The translations under genes and the position numbers were made by a program. A stretch of 64,000 nucleotides of DNA from Melampsora larici-populina 98AG31 (taxonomy: Eukaryota; Basidiomycota; Pucciniomycetes; Pucciniales; Melampsoraceae): the NCBI RefSeq assembly GCF_000204055.1, contig NW_006768824.1, forward strand, positions 64,366-128,365. The letters run 5' to 3'. This document shows positions 1-10,650 of the stretch, piece after piece (the first letter of the stretch is position 1; every line of letters begins with the position of its first letter). The notes beneath the pieces were generated by a model. It saw only the letters and a program-made list of their open reading frames with translations, did not search any database and was not told the DNA's origin.

Positions 1-1956
1 TCTAACCCCTTTTTTAAAAAAGAAAGAATCCTTGAAACATCATCACCAGCTATGCACCACAGTCACACACACAGTTTAGACACACTGGATAATGCTTTGG
101 TTACTGCTCCAGCTAATTGCATCCAACCCACTAAAGACCTGATGGACAACAATACCCAAGGGGATGAATATGACTGGATGAATCTGGAAGATCCCCAGAC
201 AGATCAATCGATATCACACCATATACATAACTGTGGTTTGCCTAAAGAGAATCAATCCCCCCTCCAAGCACAATATAATACTGATAAGAATGACAATATT
301 TTGAATGGGGCCTCTGGCTTGGGTGACCATGCATATATAGGTAAAAACCATCAATATGAACCTGTTGGCTTCCATGAAAGGCAATTGTCTTCTAGAAAGA
401 GAAAGTTGTTGGATATGCAGATTAATCCCCATGATATACACAGTGGAGTTCAGGTGAATTCAGCCGTCAACACTCAAATCAAAACTTCAGCACTAAATCC
501 AAGGAATATATACCAATTCAAGATCTCAGACCCATTGCCAGAATTCAAAAGCCCTTTGAAAAAAGACAGAAAGGGAGTTTTAACAAGATTACCCATCAAT
601 CACAGTAAATTAGGTACCAAAAGATATTTCAAATCAAATATCTCATTCAAGAAGCTGGGAATGAATGCAATCCACCTTTTCCAGAAGATGGGTAGTTTCA
701 AAGTAGATAATGATCCAATTCTGTGTTATGAAATCCCTTTTTGGTTTCAAAATCTGAGTGAAAATCTGAAGAAAAACCTTCCTGGAGATCATATTTTGAA
801 TGTGAAAATTGCTCAGGCATTGAGAAGTGGTCAATCAAATGTTACAATGAGTTTCTTGGGGCTGCTGATGAGTTATGTTCGCCATGGTGTAGACATTGCT
901 GTCCAGAGAGATATACTGAGATATGGATGGGAGTTCATAAAGTGGTTGTTTTCCAAGTGGGAAAAAATACATCTAAAAGAAATCAGCTTTCAAGGAAAGA
1001 TCAAGGATGACAAAGCATTTGATTGTCTCAAACCTCAGTTGTTATTTGAATACTTGGCATCCAGCTCTTCACTTGGAAGTATCAAGCTCCAATTGTTTAC
1101 CTCTTTGGTCAAAGAATGGAACAGTAATCGCCCTACATTGAAGCTTCCAAGTACAGATATAGGCTACATGAATCAATGGGCTCTGGGTGTTTATGATCCA
1201 GATCTTATCATGCAGGGTGGATTTTATTCAAGAGCTGGGATAGGAAACCTTGCCTGGGAGGAATTGCAATTTCCACCTCAAGAACAAATATACAAGGAAA
1301 CATTCCAAGAAATATCTTGGCATTCAAAGTTTCTCTCACCTGCAGGATTTCAGCTGTGTCAAGATGTCCATATATTCTTTAGCCCCTTGCTTCGAAGACT
1401 ATTAGAAATTTATGATACAGTTTACCACATTCAGCTTGATACATGTGGAAGTATAAGGGAAGAAGTTCTCAAGTCTAGAAAGCAACCTGACCTGCATCAA
1501 TCAAACATGTTAAAGATTGCCAAGGCTGTGAGTATGGCAGAGTATAGAGTGACTGTGGGAGTTATAGGGATAGTCAGATTACTGTACAAAGATGTTGAAT
1601 CAGAAGATGAGCTCAAGACCATCACTTCTAGTGCATGGAGTTTTTTGCAGCAAGAATTCAGTAAGTGGAGACAGCTGGACTTTGGCAGCCAGAACCTTGG
1701 GAAGTTATTTGCAGACCCAACACCATCATTGAAATGTGGAAAGTATTGGTCAGATATGGAATTAACTTTCAAGCAACTCTGGTCATGGCCAAAGTATTCT
1801 AACGACCCTATTCCTCTCCAATATGTAAGATACCTTCTACAATCCTGGACTGCTATGTTGAAATATAAGTCAGCCATAAGTCCCAGTGGAGTAACTTTCT
1901 CATTGAAAGAAATAACTGATAGAGGATTTTCAGAGTTGATCAAGGTGATTACATAA
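1..1956 (+). CDS. Large lineage-specific protein, copy 1 (5' end outside window)
   Basis: Partial gene. The reading frame is open from base 1 and codons before the first in-window Met (base 52) still align with the neighbouring paralogue (the ILETSSPAMHHSHTH stretch matches ILATQSPAVHQSHTY), so the true start lies left of the window. About 650 residues are visible with no intron. The first 190 residues are polar and Asn/His/Gln-rich with a basic patch (SSRKRKLL, near residue 120 of the Met-52 reading); the last 440 residues form the part conserved with the paralogue at 7,076-10,066. Inside it an approximately 60-residue unit occurs twice, each ending in a W-E/S-F-hydrophobic, F-x-K-W pattern (near residues 265-325 and 495-560). 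I do not recognise the family and see no catalytic motif. The C-terminus (stop at 1,954-1,956) is clear. Confidence is high for coding, nil for function. Confidence 0.85.
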   Translation, partial: SNPFFKKERILETSSPAMHHSHTHSLDTLDNALVTAPANCIQPTKDLMDNNTQGDEYDWMNLEDPQTDQSISHHIHNCGLPKENQSPLQAQYNTDKNDNILNGASGLGDHAYIGKNHQYEPVGFHERQLSSRKRKLLDMQINPHDIHSGVQVNSAVNTQIKTSALNPRNIYQFKISDPLPEFKSPLKKDRKGVLTRLPINHSKLGTKRYFKSNISFKKLGMNAIHLFQKMGSFKVDNDPILCYEIPFWFQNLSENLKKNLPGDHILNVKIAQALRSGQSNVTMSFLGLLMSYVRHGVDIAVQRDILRYGWEFIKWLFSKWEKIHLKEISFQGKIKDDKAFDCLKPQLLFEYLASSSSLGSIKLQLFTSLVKEWNSNRPTLKLPSTDIGYMNQWALGVYDPDLIMQGGFYSRAGIGNLAWEELQFPPQEQIYKETFQEISWHSKFLSPAGFQLCQDVHIFFSPLLRRLLEIYDTVYHIQLDTCGSIREEVLKSRKQPDLHQSNMLKIAKAVSMAEYRVTVGVIGIVRLLYKDVESEDELKTITSSAWSFLQQEFSKWRQLDFGSQNLGKLFADPTPSLKCGKYWSDMELTFKQLWSWPKYSNDPIPLQYVRYLLQSWTAMLKYKSAISPSGVTFSLKEITDRGFSELIKVIT

Positions 1957-3731
1957 GGCACACTCAATTTGTGTGCACTGACCTGTCATCCTACAATCCT
2001 ATGAATTCCAGAAGACATAATCATAGCAAGGAGATACAATCAGTTTCACAATTATTCCATGTAAATTCAACTTATGCAGTCTTTCAAACCTTTTTGCTAG
2101 AATATTTATCATCAAAGGAGGTCTGGAGAATTCACATCACTCATTGATTTTTAATCATCCCTGACTACTTAAAAGCTCCAGTGAATCACCCCAAAGCTCA
2201 AATTCACAGCTATATGTGTTGTACATTCAAAAGTTCTGTTAATCAAACCAAGATCATATATTATATGTATCACTGCATAAACTATCTCAACTTTCTCATC
2301 TTTGAACAAATATGCTTTGAAAATTATTGATGTCTTTTCTCCTTTTTTTCAATGCACTTGCCTTTTGGAAAGCTCAGAGCTCTTCCTATGCCAATTAATA
2401 AAGTCTTACTTTGGTCCTATTCTGTGTTGGTGAGTTATTCTAGAAATTATATATTACTTTGCTTCAAAATTTGTGTGTATAGTTTCATGTTAAACTTGTG
2501 TGATCCATCCTTCTCATGTCTCACATATGTCTGCTACTAACCTATAATATGCATACTAAGCTATAATCTGCATAAACATACTTATCACTTGACCAATTCA
2601 TCTACATAAATACCACATGACACAATATGGAACCCCCATTTTTCCTTTCTTGCTATCCAAAACCTTGGAAAGTTGTCAAATACAGAGAACTCTTGTGGTC
2701 TGAATTTTCACCTGTGATACCAATGGTCTCAAACCTGTCCCTATATTGAGCTGGATCATGTACCAGGCTCTTGCAAGCATCATCAAGAACACACTGTCAA
2801 ATTGATTCAACATAATCTCCAGAGGTATGGGTCTGGAATCTCCCCAGGCAAACCAATTCATGTCGCAGTTAACACCAAGATACATTAAGGTCTCTGGAAT
2901 CTGTTCCTCCCAGAATCTGTTATCCAGTCAAATAAAGATACAATTTTGTCCACCAATTTGGTATCCCAGCAGGGACTGTAGCTCTGCAATCCGGTACAAA
3001 AGGTGTCCACAAAGTGCACTGTTTTTCAGAGCTATAAAGCATTAATAAACAAATGAAGATATCCTGTGAAATATCTTACCATCTATTCTTAAACTTTTAT
3101 CTGTACCAAACCTGGCTTGCAGCACTGCCAAACTTATTTTGAGCAGTGCAGCTCAAATCTGGCTCTCCCAAATTGAGTAACTTTGAGGGTAGTGATGAAA
3201 AAAATCAAGAAATTTAAGCAAGTGACAGCAGAACTTGTTTTCAGCAGTGCTCTACAGCGCTGCAGGCAAAAAATGAGTAACTTTTTTTGAAAGTGATTTC
3301 TTTCTTGATAAATTGTTTATAAAAGAGTGTAAAGAAACATTAAAATAATCTAGTATGGTAAAAGGATGTGAAAGACTGTAAAGGGAACAAAGGAAAATAA
3401 ACTCAATTGAAATAAAAAATTGACAAGTGAGACAAGACAATATTAAAAACAAGACTGTCTAGGTTACTCTTTGATGGCTTTTAAAAACTTCCAAAAAGAA
3501 AAAAAAGCTGTTTGATTTCATAGAATCAAAGAATTATAAGTCAATCAAGATCAAACAATAATGACTCTTAGCTCCTTTATTACTTTTTCCAACAATCTAG
3601 CCTATGTTCATGTGCAATACCAACCCCAATACCAACCACACCCACTTGTTCATTCATATTTCAATTTTTTGACCTCTCAAATACCATATCTAACCTATTA
3701 ATCATTCCAATTCCAATTGACATTTCTTTAA
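1957..3731. other. Intergenic AT-rich stretch, no gene seen
   Basis: The short ORFs here (all under 75 codons) overlap each other on both strands and show no recognisable motif or paired splice signals. A region around 3,100-3,260 repeats words such as GCAGTGC and may be decayed repeat DNA, but I cannot define ends. Confidence 0.5.
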
Positions 3732-4345
3732 TCAATCCAGTTTTTTGATTTCATATTTACCTTGACCACCTTTAATTAGTTTCCACGTCTTGAAGTTGCT
3801 ATCCCAAGAACCAGAACAAAATAAATTACTAAACAATAAACCTGAAATCAATGTAATCCTTCTTGCTTTTATAATACTGTCTTGTGTCAGTTCATTGATG
3901 CTCTCTTTTTCAGTCCCATGTGCTAATGGTTGGGGAAAGATTGCTTTCTTTTCATATTTACTCCAAAGTGACATTGAATTACATATGCACAAACTAATCT
4001 GCAATCAGTTTTGGTTTTAAGAAGATTCATTTTTTGAAAATGGGTTTTCACTTACCCACTATCACTTCTACTTAAGAATAAAGTATTATTGATCATACAA
4101 ACACAATCAATAGAACCTTCCACAAAACATCTAGATGGATATTTGGTTTTCTTTTTCTTTTGTTTAATCAAATCAACATTCTCATTCTCATCATCACGTT
4201 GTGGATCCAAACCAGCTCCATCAATTATATCTTTTAATTTACTATTTCCACCACCACAAGAGACTGATTGAGATTGATCCATGATTTTCCAATTGCTACA
4301 AGTTTGATCTCTACCACCCTTCTGAGACTGATGTTTCTTGACTTA
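3732..4345 (-). pseudogene. Decayed fragment of U3 snoRNP WD40 protein Rrp9 (U3-55K)
   Basis: Two minus-strand reading frames joined by a possible short intron (about 3,994-4,055, donor GTAAGT) read like the middle of Rrp9, the WD40 protein of the box C/D U3 snoRNP that acts in 18S rRNA processing. Recognisable family words in the right order: GGRDQTCSNWKI (a GGRDxTxxxWKI repeat end), FVEGSIDCVCMI, SLWSKYEKKAIF, PLAHG and SNLFCSGSWD. The fragment covers only about 170 of the usual 450-600 residues. An in-frame TAA lies just upstream (about 4,345), and WD-repeat positions are eroded (NWKI for LWKI; an insertion before SLWS). No flanking exons of the remaining propeller are visible. I read it as a truncated, decayed copy; the functional gene must lie elsewhere. 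A live gene with exons I missed is possible but unlikely. Confidence 0.7.
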
Positions 4346-5883
4346 ATGATGATGTTGATTGGATTTGATATGGCCTGCAATTGGTATGTGAAATTATTGT
4401 AAGCTTGAGGCTAAAACACTTTGCACAACACTTTCTAGGGAGATGTGATGCATGCCTGGATCCAATCCTTGATTTTTGCAATTTCATACATGTGTTTCAG
4501 CTTGAGTTTGCCCCCTGATATATATTGCACTTTTCCTATGTCACCAGCTCCTTTGGCAATTCCGAGTGTCTTGAAAAAGAAGTGGGCTGTAGGAGGTGAA
4601 GGTACAATTGGGTGTGATCAATATCTTGACTTGCATGGGAGTCAAAGGTCCATTAGGGGGTTTCAAGTTGGCCAAAAAGTGCCTAAAAATGTTTGTACTT
4701 TTGCCTCCCAACCCTTGAATTTTCATTCATTTTTTATAGAATAAAAACTAGAATGCGCTTCTTGGGAAGGGCTTTCTAGAAGTTTTTTAAAAATTTGAAT
4801 ATTATAAGCTATGTTTTTATGTGGGGCATTTGAATTTTAGGCATTTTTTAACTTGAAACCCAAGTGGTCAGCAGAAAGCACTGCACCCAGATATGTTGGG
4901 GCCAGATTGTTGACGGAATGCAAAACCACCAGGGCCCCAGCTCCTGGGGCAATGGAGCGGCTGCGCCAAGCGGTGCAAGCCAGATTTGTCTGTACACAGT
5001 AAATCTCACTCTAAGCCGTTTGATCTTGTTCCTTGGTCCTTTGTTGAGCATTGAAATTTGTTTTTGTGCATGGCTTATGTTCATTCTCAATTTGGTTGAT
5101 GAACTGGACTTGCTGAGTAATACTTCAGCTACTATAGTCTTCAAAAACAATCTTTTTGTCCTCTTCACTTTGTACATGTGGTGGTATTTTCTGATTGACA
5201 AGCACACTTAATTCCCCTTTCTTCATCAAAGGGAGCTGCACCTCAATATTGATACAGATTCAATACTTAAGCCTGGCCTAACCTTTCCCACCATCCAACC
5301 TGTTGCATAGACTGTGAACTTGGAATCAAACTATTCCCTGGAATGTATGCCATGAAACAGGTGCCTATTAAAACTGCCTATGCATTGAAAGATTTCCCTG
5401 ATATTGCAGAGTTGTCTCTGTAGTCCATTTTATAGAGTGAGTAGAGTTAAAGATGCAACCATGCAAGTAGTGCAGTGATCACTATTATTTGTAGGAGAGT
5501 GGGGTGGAGGACTGAATTTCATAGCTCACTGTCAATCCTTACATCCTTTCTCTAAAGGCACCCTGTGAGTCTGCCAAATGGTATCCCTCTCTCTCTATTC
5601 TGAAAATTTCCATATGTTGTATTCATTGGTCATTGATATATTCAATGGAATTCCCAATGCAAGTGACCCTCGTTTGCAATATCTTCCTATCTTTCCTATT
5701 AACTTCTACCTGTATACATATAGTAATCTATGCCTTGACCCATGATGTTATTCTCTCCCCCTAACGGTTTCAACACTGTTTATCATTCAACATAAGCTCA
5801 ATCCATTTAAACTATGCTTTGGGGCTAATACAAGAACTTTGCCAGACATATTCTCAAAGATTCTTAGTTCAGTTAAGGCACTC
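4346..5883. other. Intergenic stretch with two opposing unexplained ORFs
   Basis: Between 4,848 and 5,211 both strands stay open for about 115 codons, which usually reflects base composition rather than two genes. This short patch (4,920-4,990) is more GC-rich than its surroundings. Neither translation contains a motif I can assign. The rest shows nothing gene-like. Confidence 0.4.
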
Positions 5884-6082
5884 AAAGTAAGTATGTTGTG
5901 CTACAAATGCTACCAAACATAGATTCCAAGGGGTAATATCATTTAAATCTCATCTTTGGCAGGGAAAGTGACATTTTGAATGATGTTTGGCAAATTAGGT
6001 ACTTCAAAATGTCATCTTCCCTGCAAAGAAAGAAAATCGAACTCTATGTCCTGCTACATATGGAGCACAACACACTTACTTT
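5884..6082. repeat. Imperfect foldback (inverted) repeat, MITE-like
   Basis: Two nested pairs of inverted segments: 5,884-5,902 with 6,064-6,082 (AAAGTAAGTATGTTGTGCT type) and 5,959-5,980 with 6,003-6,024 (GCAGGGAAAGTGACATTTTG type). The sequence between the pairs is also partly complementary, giving a roughly 200-bp hairpin. No coding capacity. This is typical of a small non-autonomous foldback element. Confidence 0.6.
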
Positions 6083-7075
6083 AAGTACCCTTGCAATGAA
6101 TGCTGTGACCTACTTGGCACAATACGTACTTAGTCACTTATGTACATAGTCATCTACATTATACTTTTCTCCATGCAGAGGCTTGTATCCCCGTTTAGCA
6201 ATCTATCTGCATCACAGGAACATCTTCAGCACTTGTCTCTTGCATTTCCATGTACGCCAGTCATAACAATGACCAATTCAAGAAAACCAAAAGATCCTTA
6301 TAACAAATATGAGACATATTATAACAGGACCCAGGAATGCTTCTAATGAAGTTTGTGACAAAAAATTTGGAACTTAACCTTGAATTTGAGTGTTTTTGTC
6401 AATATCAGGCAAAGCTTATGTCAAAATAAAGCATTTGTACCTTCATTGTTTGTGTGGTGACACAGGATTGAAAGCATGATTGCACATATTGTTTTCTTGT
6501 TTCCCAACACTAGTATTGGTCCTGGTACCACAAGAATTGGCCACCATTGTAGTCCAGATTCAAGTTTTGTGATTAATCTATCAAAAAGTGTCTCCATACT
6601 TGATTTTCCCAAGAACCAGCCAACAGTCAACATGGCTGTGTATTAACCCAGCCCTGTGCCTGCACGTGAAAGGGGCCAGATCTTTTGTTTTGAGGCCTGC
6701 ACAAAAAAAAATTGTCTGGATGTGGTTTGTGACAACAAACATTGCAATCAAGATTTTTTGATTTAGCCTGATTCAAGGTCTCAAACATTGGAAATTTTGT
6801 CATAAATCTCAATAGGCCCATTCCTGGGTCCTATCATAAATAACATTTCAATTCATTTACAATACTCATTTGTTTACTGAATTCAGATACTTAAAACCTG
6901 TCCCAGTATCTAGGCAAAATGTGTAGAATTGCCTCAACAACAGACACAAAATATCTCAAGTGACACATGTAAGGTGTATTCAATTCCATGTTTCTCTAGA
7001 TTCTTGTTTAAGTCTTATCAAAACCCTTTTCAGTTCTTTGTCTTCAAAAGGGCCAAGTATTCACCGGCATCAAAG
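6083..7075. other. Upstream region of the secreted large-protein gene
   Basis: No gene recognised. It contains the presumed promoter and 5' untranslated region of the gene starting at 7,076; two short minus-strand ORFs (6,421-6,633 and 6,627-6,821) have no recognisable content. Confidence 0.4.
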
Positions 7076-10066
7076 ATGAAAAATTCTTGGTTTCTTCTTA
7101 TATGTTTAAGTCTGCTTCCATCAAGCTTTGCATTCCAGCCCATCCCCATTACATCACTCATCACACATGATGTTTCAGAGAGCAATAAACTTTTGAACCT
7201 GGATGTCTCATTGGGAAAGAACCTTTTGCACAATGATGAACTCCTAAACACCAATATGGGAGACAATTTTCACAACCTTCCACCCATAAACCCCAAATTA
7301 TTCAAAGGACATGATATAAACTGGCTACCAGGAGACAGTGACTGGAATTCAAGGATCTTGGAACCTCATGAATTGGCTACAATTGCAAGTGTTGAGTGTC
7401 ATTCTGGAGACCAATACAATTGTGAAAGTACACAAGAGTTCCCCACTTGGCAAGCAACACAATCATTTACTGCATTTGATAACGGATATCTTATGTGTGT
7501 TAATGGACAAAGTACGGAAAACCATCAAGCTAATCTTATTGGAACCACAGATAGACCTTTTCCCCTTTATTTGAATCATCATACATCTCAATATGACTCA
7601 ATTTCACAACTAGAGTTTGAGAACTTCATGACCAATGAATTGCAGATATATGATCATCACACATTATTAGGTCAGCAAACACAGGCCCCTCATGTGAGGA
7701 TCACACCAACATGGGGTGACAGCTTCCAACCAATGATGCTAAAACAGAGGCCTTTAATGAACCAAGAATCAATACTTGCAACACAATCACCAGCTGTGCA
7801 CCAGAGTCACACATATGATGTAGACTCACTGGCAAATTCCTTTAGCTTTGATCCAGTGCATCATCTACAAAACTCAAACAACCTGATGGAAGATGATTTC
7901 AATCAGTATGGATGTGGCTGGAAGGGTCTGGGATATCCTCAGATAAGCCAATTCATCACACATCCAGAAAGATTGGCAGCAGACATGAACCATGTTCATA
8001 CAGCTTATTGGAATAAGCCATGGAATCCTTCGATGTCTGAATCCATCAATCAACTGGAACATACTAGTACTACTAACCCAGCGGAGGATAATATTCAAAG
8101 TTACAGATCTGCTTTGATAAATATGGAAGATCCTCAGCCTGGTCAATACACACCACAAATCACTCAAAACTATATTTCAACACCAGAAGATTTGCAATCA
8201 TGCCACAATCAATATCCCCTCCAGGCAAAAATGAGCACTGATACACCACTTTGGAATGAATTGTCCCAGGTAGTGGAACAGGGATTTGAAAGCATGAGCA
8301 ATCAATCTGAACCAGATCTAACCAATGAAAAGAAATTGTCTTCTGGAAAGAAGAAAGCTTTGGATTTGAATAATGGAAAAAATGATATAATCTGTGGAGG
8401 CCTGAGCAATCAATCTGAACCAAATCTAACCAATCAAAAGAAATTGTCTTCTGGAAAGAGGAAAGCTTTGGATTTGCATAATGAAAAACATGATATAATC
8501 TGTGGAGACCAAAATACCTTGGAAAGCTCTTTGGCACACCCCAATGATAGACTTCAGGCCTCAACATCAGGAAGTATCTCAAGGCTTTTGGCAAATGTAA
8601 ATTCTAAAAATCAAGGCGCCAGTATCAATCATTCAGTTGATGAAGAAAAATTTAATGCTAGGATAGCTAAACAGTCACGCAGGCAGGAATCAAGAGATGC
8701 AATGCAAACTTTACAGAAGATTGGTACCTTCCAGGTGTCCAGAACTCCTAGCCTTTGTTATGAAATTCCCCTTTGGTTTTATAATATGAATACCAATCTA
8801 CTCAAAGACCTGCCTCAAGATCACATTGCAATTAAAAATGTTTGTCAAGCTTTGAAATGTGCCCAAATCCATGTCACAGCAATTTTCTTGGGTATCCTGT
8901 CTGTCCATCATCATCATGGAGATGATATGGCTTTGCAGACAGATATTATGTGGCATGGATGGGAGTTTTTGAAAAGGTTTTTTTCACAATGGTACACAAT
9001 AAGTCTCAAAGATATAAACTTTCAAAGCAGTCCTGGGGATAGAACATCTCGAACAACACTTCACACCAATGAGGCAACATATCTGTTGGAACCTAATTTT
9101 TTATTAAAATACTTGGCAGATACCTATGGACTCACAACTATAGCAATCCAAATATTCACATGTTTGATATATGAATGGACCAAGTATGAGCCAGTGTCAC
9201 ATGATCTTCCCATTGATCTAGAGAAGGTGAAGCAAAAATCTCTGCATGTTTATGATCCAGATTTTATATATAGACAAGGTGGATTTTACTCAAGAGCTGG
9301 GATAAATAACCCAGCATGGGAGGTATTGCAATCCAAAAGCAGAACAAGAAAGTCCATGTCCCAAAATCACAAACACAAGACAATGGAAGACCTCTTCCAG
9401 CAGGCAGAGTTTCTGTCCCCTCAAGGTTTTGATATGTGTCATGATATCCACAAATTCTTTGGATCCTTACTTGACAGATTATTAAATTCCTACAGAACTC
9501 TTTACCACTGTAATATACCTATAGTCACAAATGAAATGCAAAGGATGTCACAGTCCAATGACATACATTCAAATATACATAAGTCAAATCTGGAAAAGAT
9601 TGTTCAGGCTTTAAGTATGGTAGAGTATAGAGTGACTGTAGGATTCATAGGGCTTGTCAGGGCACTTCACCAAGATCATGTTACAGAAGATCAACTCAAG
9701 ATGATCAGTTCCAATGCATGGAAATTTTTGAAGGGAGAATTCAACAAGTGGAACCAACTAGATTTTGAGGGAAACTTAAATGTCTTATTCACTGCACCAG
9801 AAGTAGGATACAAATCTGATAAAGATTGGCTGGATACCCAAAAATCTTTTCGAAGACTTTGGGAATTGGCAGGATTGGCAAGAAAGCAAATCCCAATTAA
9901 ATATGTGAAATATCTTCTAAAATCATGGACCTCCACACTCTCAAAGGGAGTGCTTGGAAATTCAACTGAGCTAGGCTTCTTGGCAACAGAGGTTTTTGAT
10001 AGAAATTTATCATTGCTGAGTAAGAAGATTGGAGGGATAGGATTGCCAAGAACCTGGTACATCTGA
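7076..10066 (+). CDS. Large lineage-specific protein, copy 2, predicted secreted
   Basis: A single uninterrupted exon. The longest frame starts at 6,929, but I choose the Met at 7,076 because it begins an N-terminal signal peptide (MKNSWFLLICLSLLPSSFAF, likely cleaved before QPIPI), giving 996 residues. After the signal come about 500 polar Asn/Gln/His-rich residues without domain character, then a 36-residue tandem duplication (8,296-8,511) with a Lys/Arg-rich SSGKKKALDL / SSGKRKALDL core. The last 440 residues align with the first gene in the window. As in that gene, a unit of about 60 residues occurs twice (QAL-x7-VT-x2-F-x-G ... WxFLKxxFxxW). Family and function are not recognised. The basic patch could be a nuclear signal, which with a secretion signal would suit a translocated effector, but that is speculation. 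An alternative start at 6,929 would hide the signal peptide. Confidence 0.85.
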   Translation: MKNSWFLLICLSLLPSSFAFQPIPITSLITHDVSESNKLLNLDVSLGKNLLHNDELLNTNMGDNFHNLPPINPKLFKGHDINWLPGDSDWNSRILEPHELATIASVECHSGDQYNCESTQEFPTWQATQSFTAFDNGYLMCVNGQSTENHQANLIGTTDRPFPLYLNHHTSQYDSISQLEFENFMTNELQIYDHHTLLGQQTQAPHVRITPTWGDSFQPMMLKQRPLMNQESILATQSPAVHQSHTYDVDSLANSFSFDPVHHLQNSNNLMEDDFNQYGCGWKGLGYPQISQFITHPERLAADMNHVHTAYWNKPWNPSMSESINQLEHTSTTNPAEDNIQSYRSALINMEDPQPGQYTPQITQNYISTPEDLQSCHNQYPLQAKMSTDTPLWNELSQVVEQGFESMSNQSEPDLTNEKKLSSGKKKALDLNNGKNDIICGGLSNQSEPNLTNQKKLSSGKRKALDLHNEKHDIICGDQNTLESSLAHPNDRLQASTSGSISRLLANVNSKNQGASINHSVDEEKFNARIAKQSRRQESRDAMQTLQKIGTFQVSRTPSLCYEIPLWFYNMNTNLLKDLPQDHIAIKNVCQALKCAQIHVTAIFLGILSVHHHHGDDMALQTDIMWHGWEFLKRFFSQWYTISLKDINFQSSPGDRTSRTTLHTNEATYLLEPNFLLKYLADTYGLTTIAIQIFTCLIYEWTKYEPVSHDLPIDLEKVKQKSLHVYDPDFIYRQGGFYSRAGINNPAWEVLQSKSRTRKSMSQNHKHKTMEDLFQQAEFLSPQGFDMCHDIHKFFGSLLDRLLNSYRTLYHCNIPIVTNEMQRMSQSNDIHSNIHKSNLEKIVQALSMVEYRVTVGFIGLVRALHQDHVTEDQLKMISSNAWKFLKGEFNKWNQLDFEGNLNVLFTAPEVGYKSDKDWLDTQKSFRRLWELAGLARKQIPIKYVKYLLKSWTSTLSKGVLGNSTELGFLATEVFDRNLSLLSKKIGGIGLPRTWYI
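8296..8511 (+). repeat. In-frame 108-bp tandem duplication inside the large-protein gene
   Basis: Copies at 8,296-8,403 and 8,404-8,511, offset exactly 108 bp, differ at few positions and keep the frame, so the protein carries two 36-residue repeats (SNQSEPxLTNxKKLSSGKxK...). The upstream paralogue has one equivalent (RQLSSRKRKLLDMQ), so the duplication is specific to this copy. Confidence 0.9.
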
Positions 10067-10650
10067 TACTACAAATTCAATGCAGTGAAGCTGAGGAGAG
10101 ATGAAACACCACTTTATAGAACTCATTGCTATGAAATTCTAGCTGTACTAGTAGTGATGTGTGCTCCAACTTACAATTTACTTTCTAATTGTCTACTTTG
10201 CTACATTGTATCTCCTTTTGTGAGTGCTTTAGGAGTATTTCATGCTTCTTTGTTTTTTTGTTTTGACCTACCAGTGTCATTAGACAAGATTTTATAGATT
10301 CACAGTCTAGCGCTTCATTCTTGTATTCAAATTCAAGCAAATTGCTATTGTTTTTGTAATTCATGAGGGGGTTTCAAGTTGGGCTTCTTTGGGAGATCAT
10401 AGTACACACTATCTTGCGAAAACTCTTCAAGTAGTCTGAATGTAAAACCAGGCAACTAAATGAATTTTCTGTTGAACTTGTCATACAAACCTTCTCCAGT
10501 TTTTCAAAACAATCATGAAGCCATTTTTACTCACACTCTGGCTGACACTATCTCCACAAACATAGTAGATACAAACAAAAGACAGTAATCATATTTTTTA
10601 AACAATCAGTGCATTCACTAAAACTTTGAAAGCCAAAGTTGACTTGAGCA
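10067..10650. other. 3' flank between convergent genes
   Basis: About 580 bp between a plus-strand and a minus-strand gene end. It presumably holds both 3' untranslated regions. A 70-codon plus ORF (10,085-10,297) has no recognisable features. Confidence 0.4.

Noticed and set aside
214..441. Minus-strand ORFs within the first gene (also 643-834 and 1,497-1,967)
   Set aside because: Antisense shadows of a well-conserved plus-strand coding frame.
4848..5211. Opposing ORFs of 115-119 codons
   Set aside because: Both strands open over the same bases, no start context, splice signals or recognisable motif on either.
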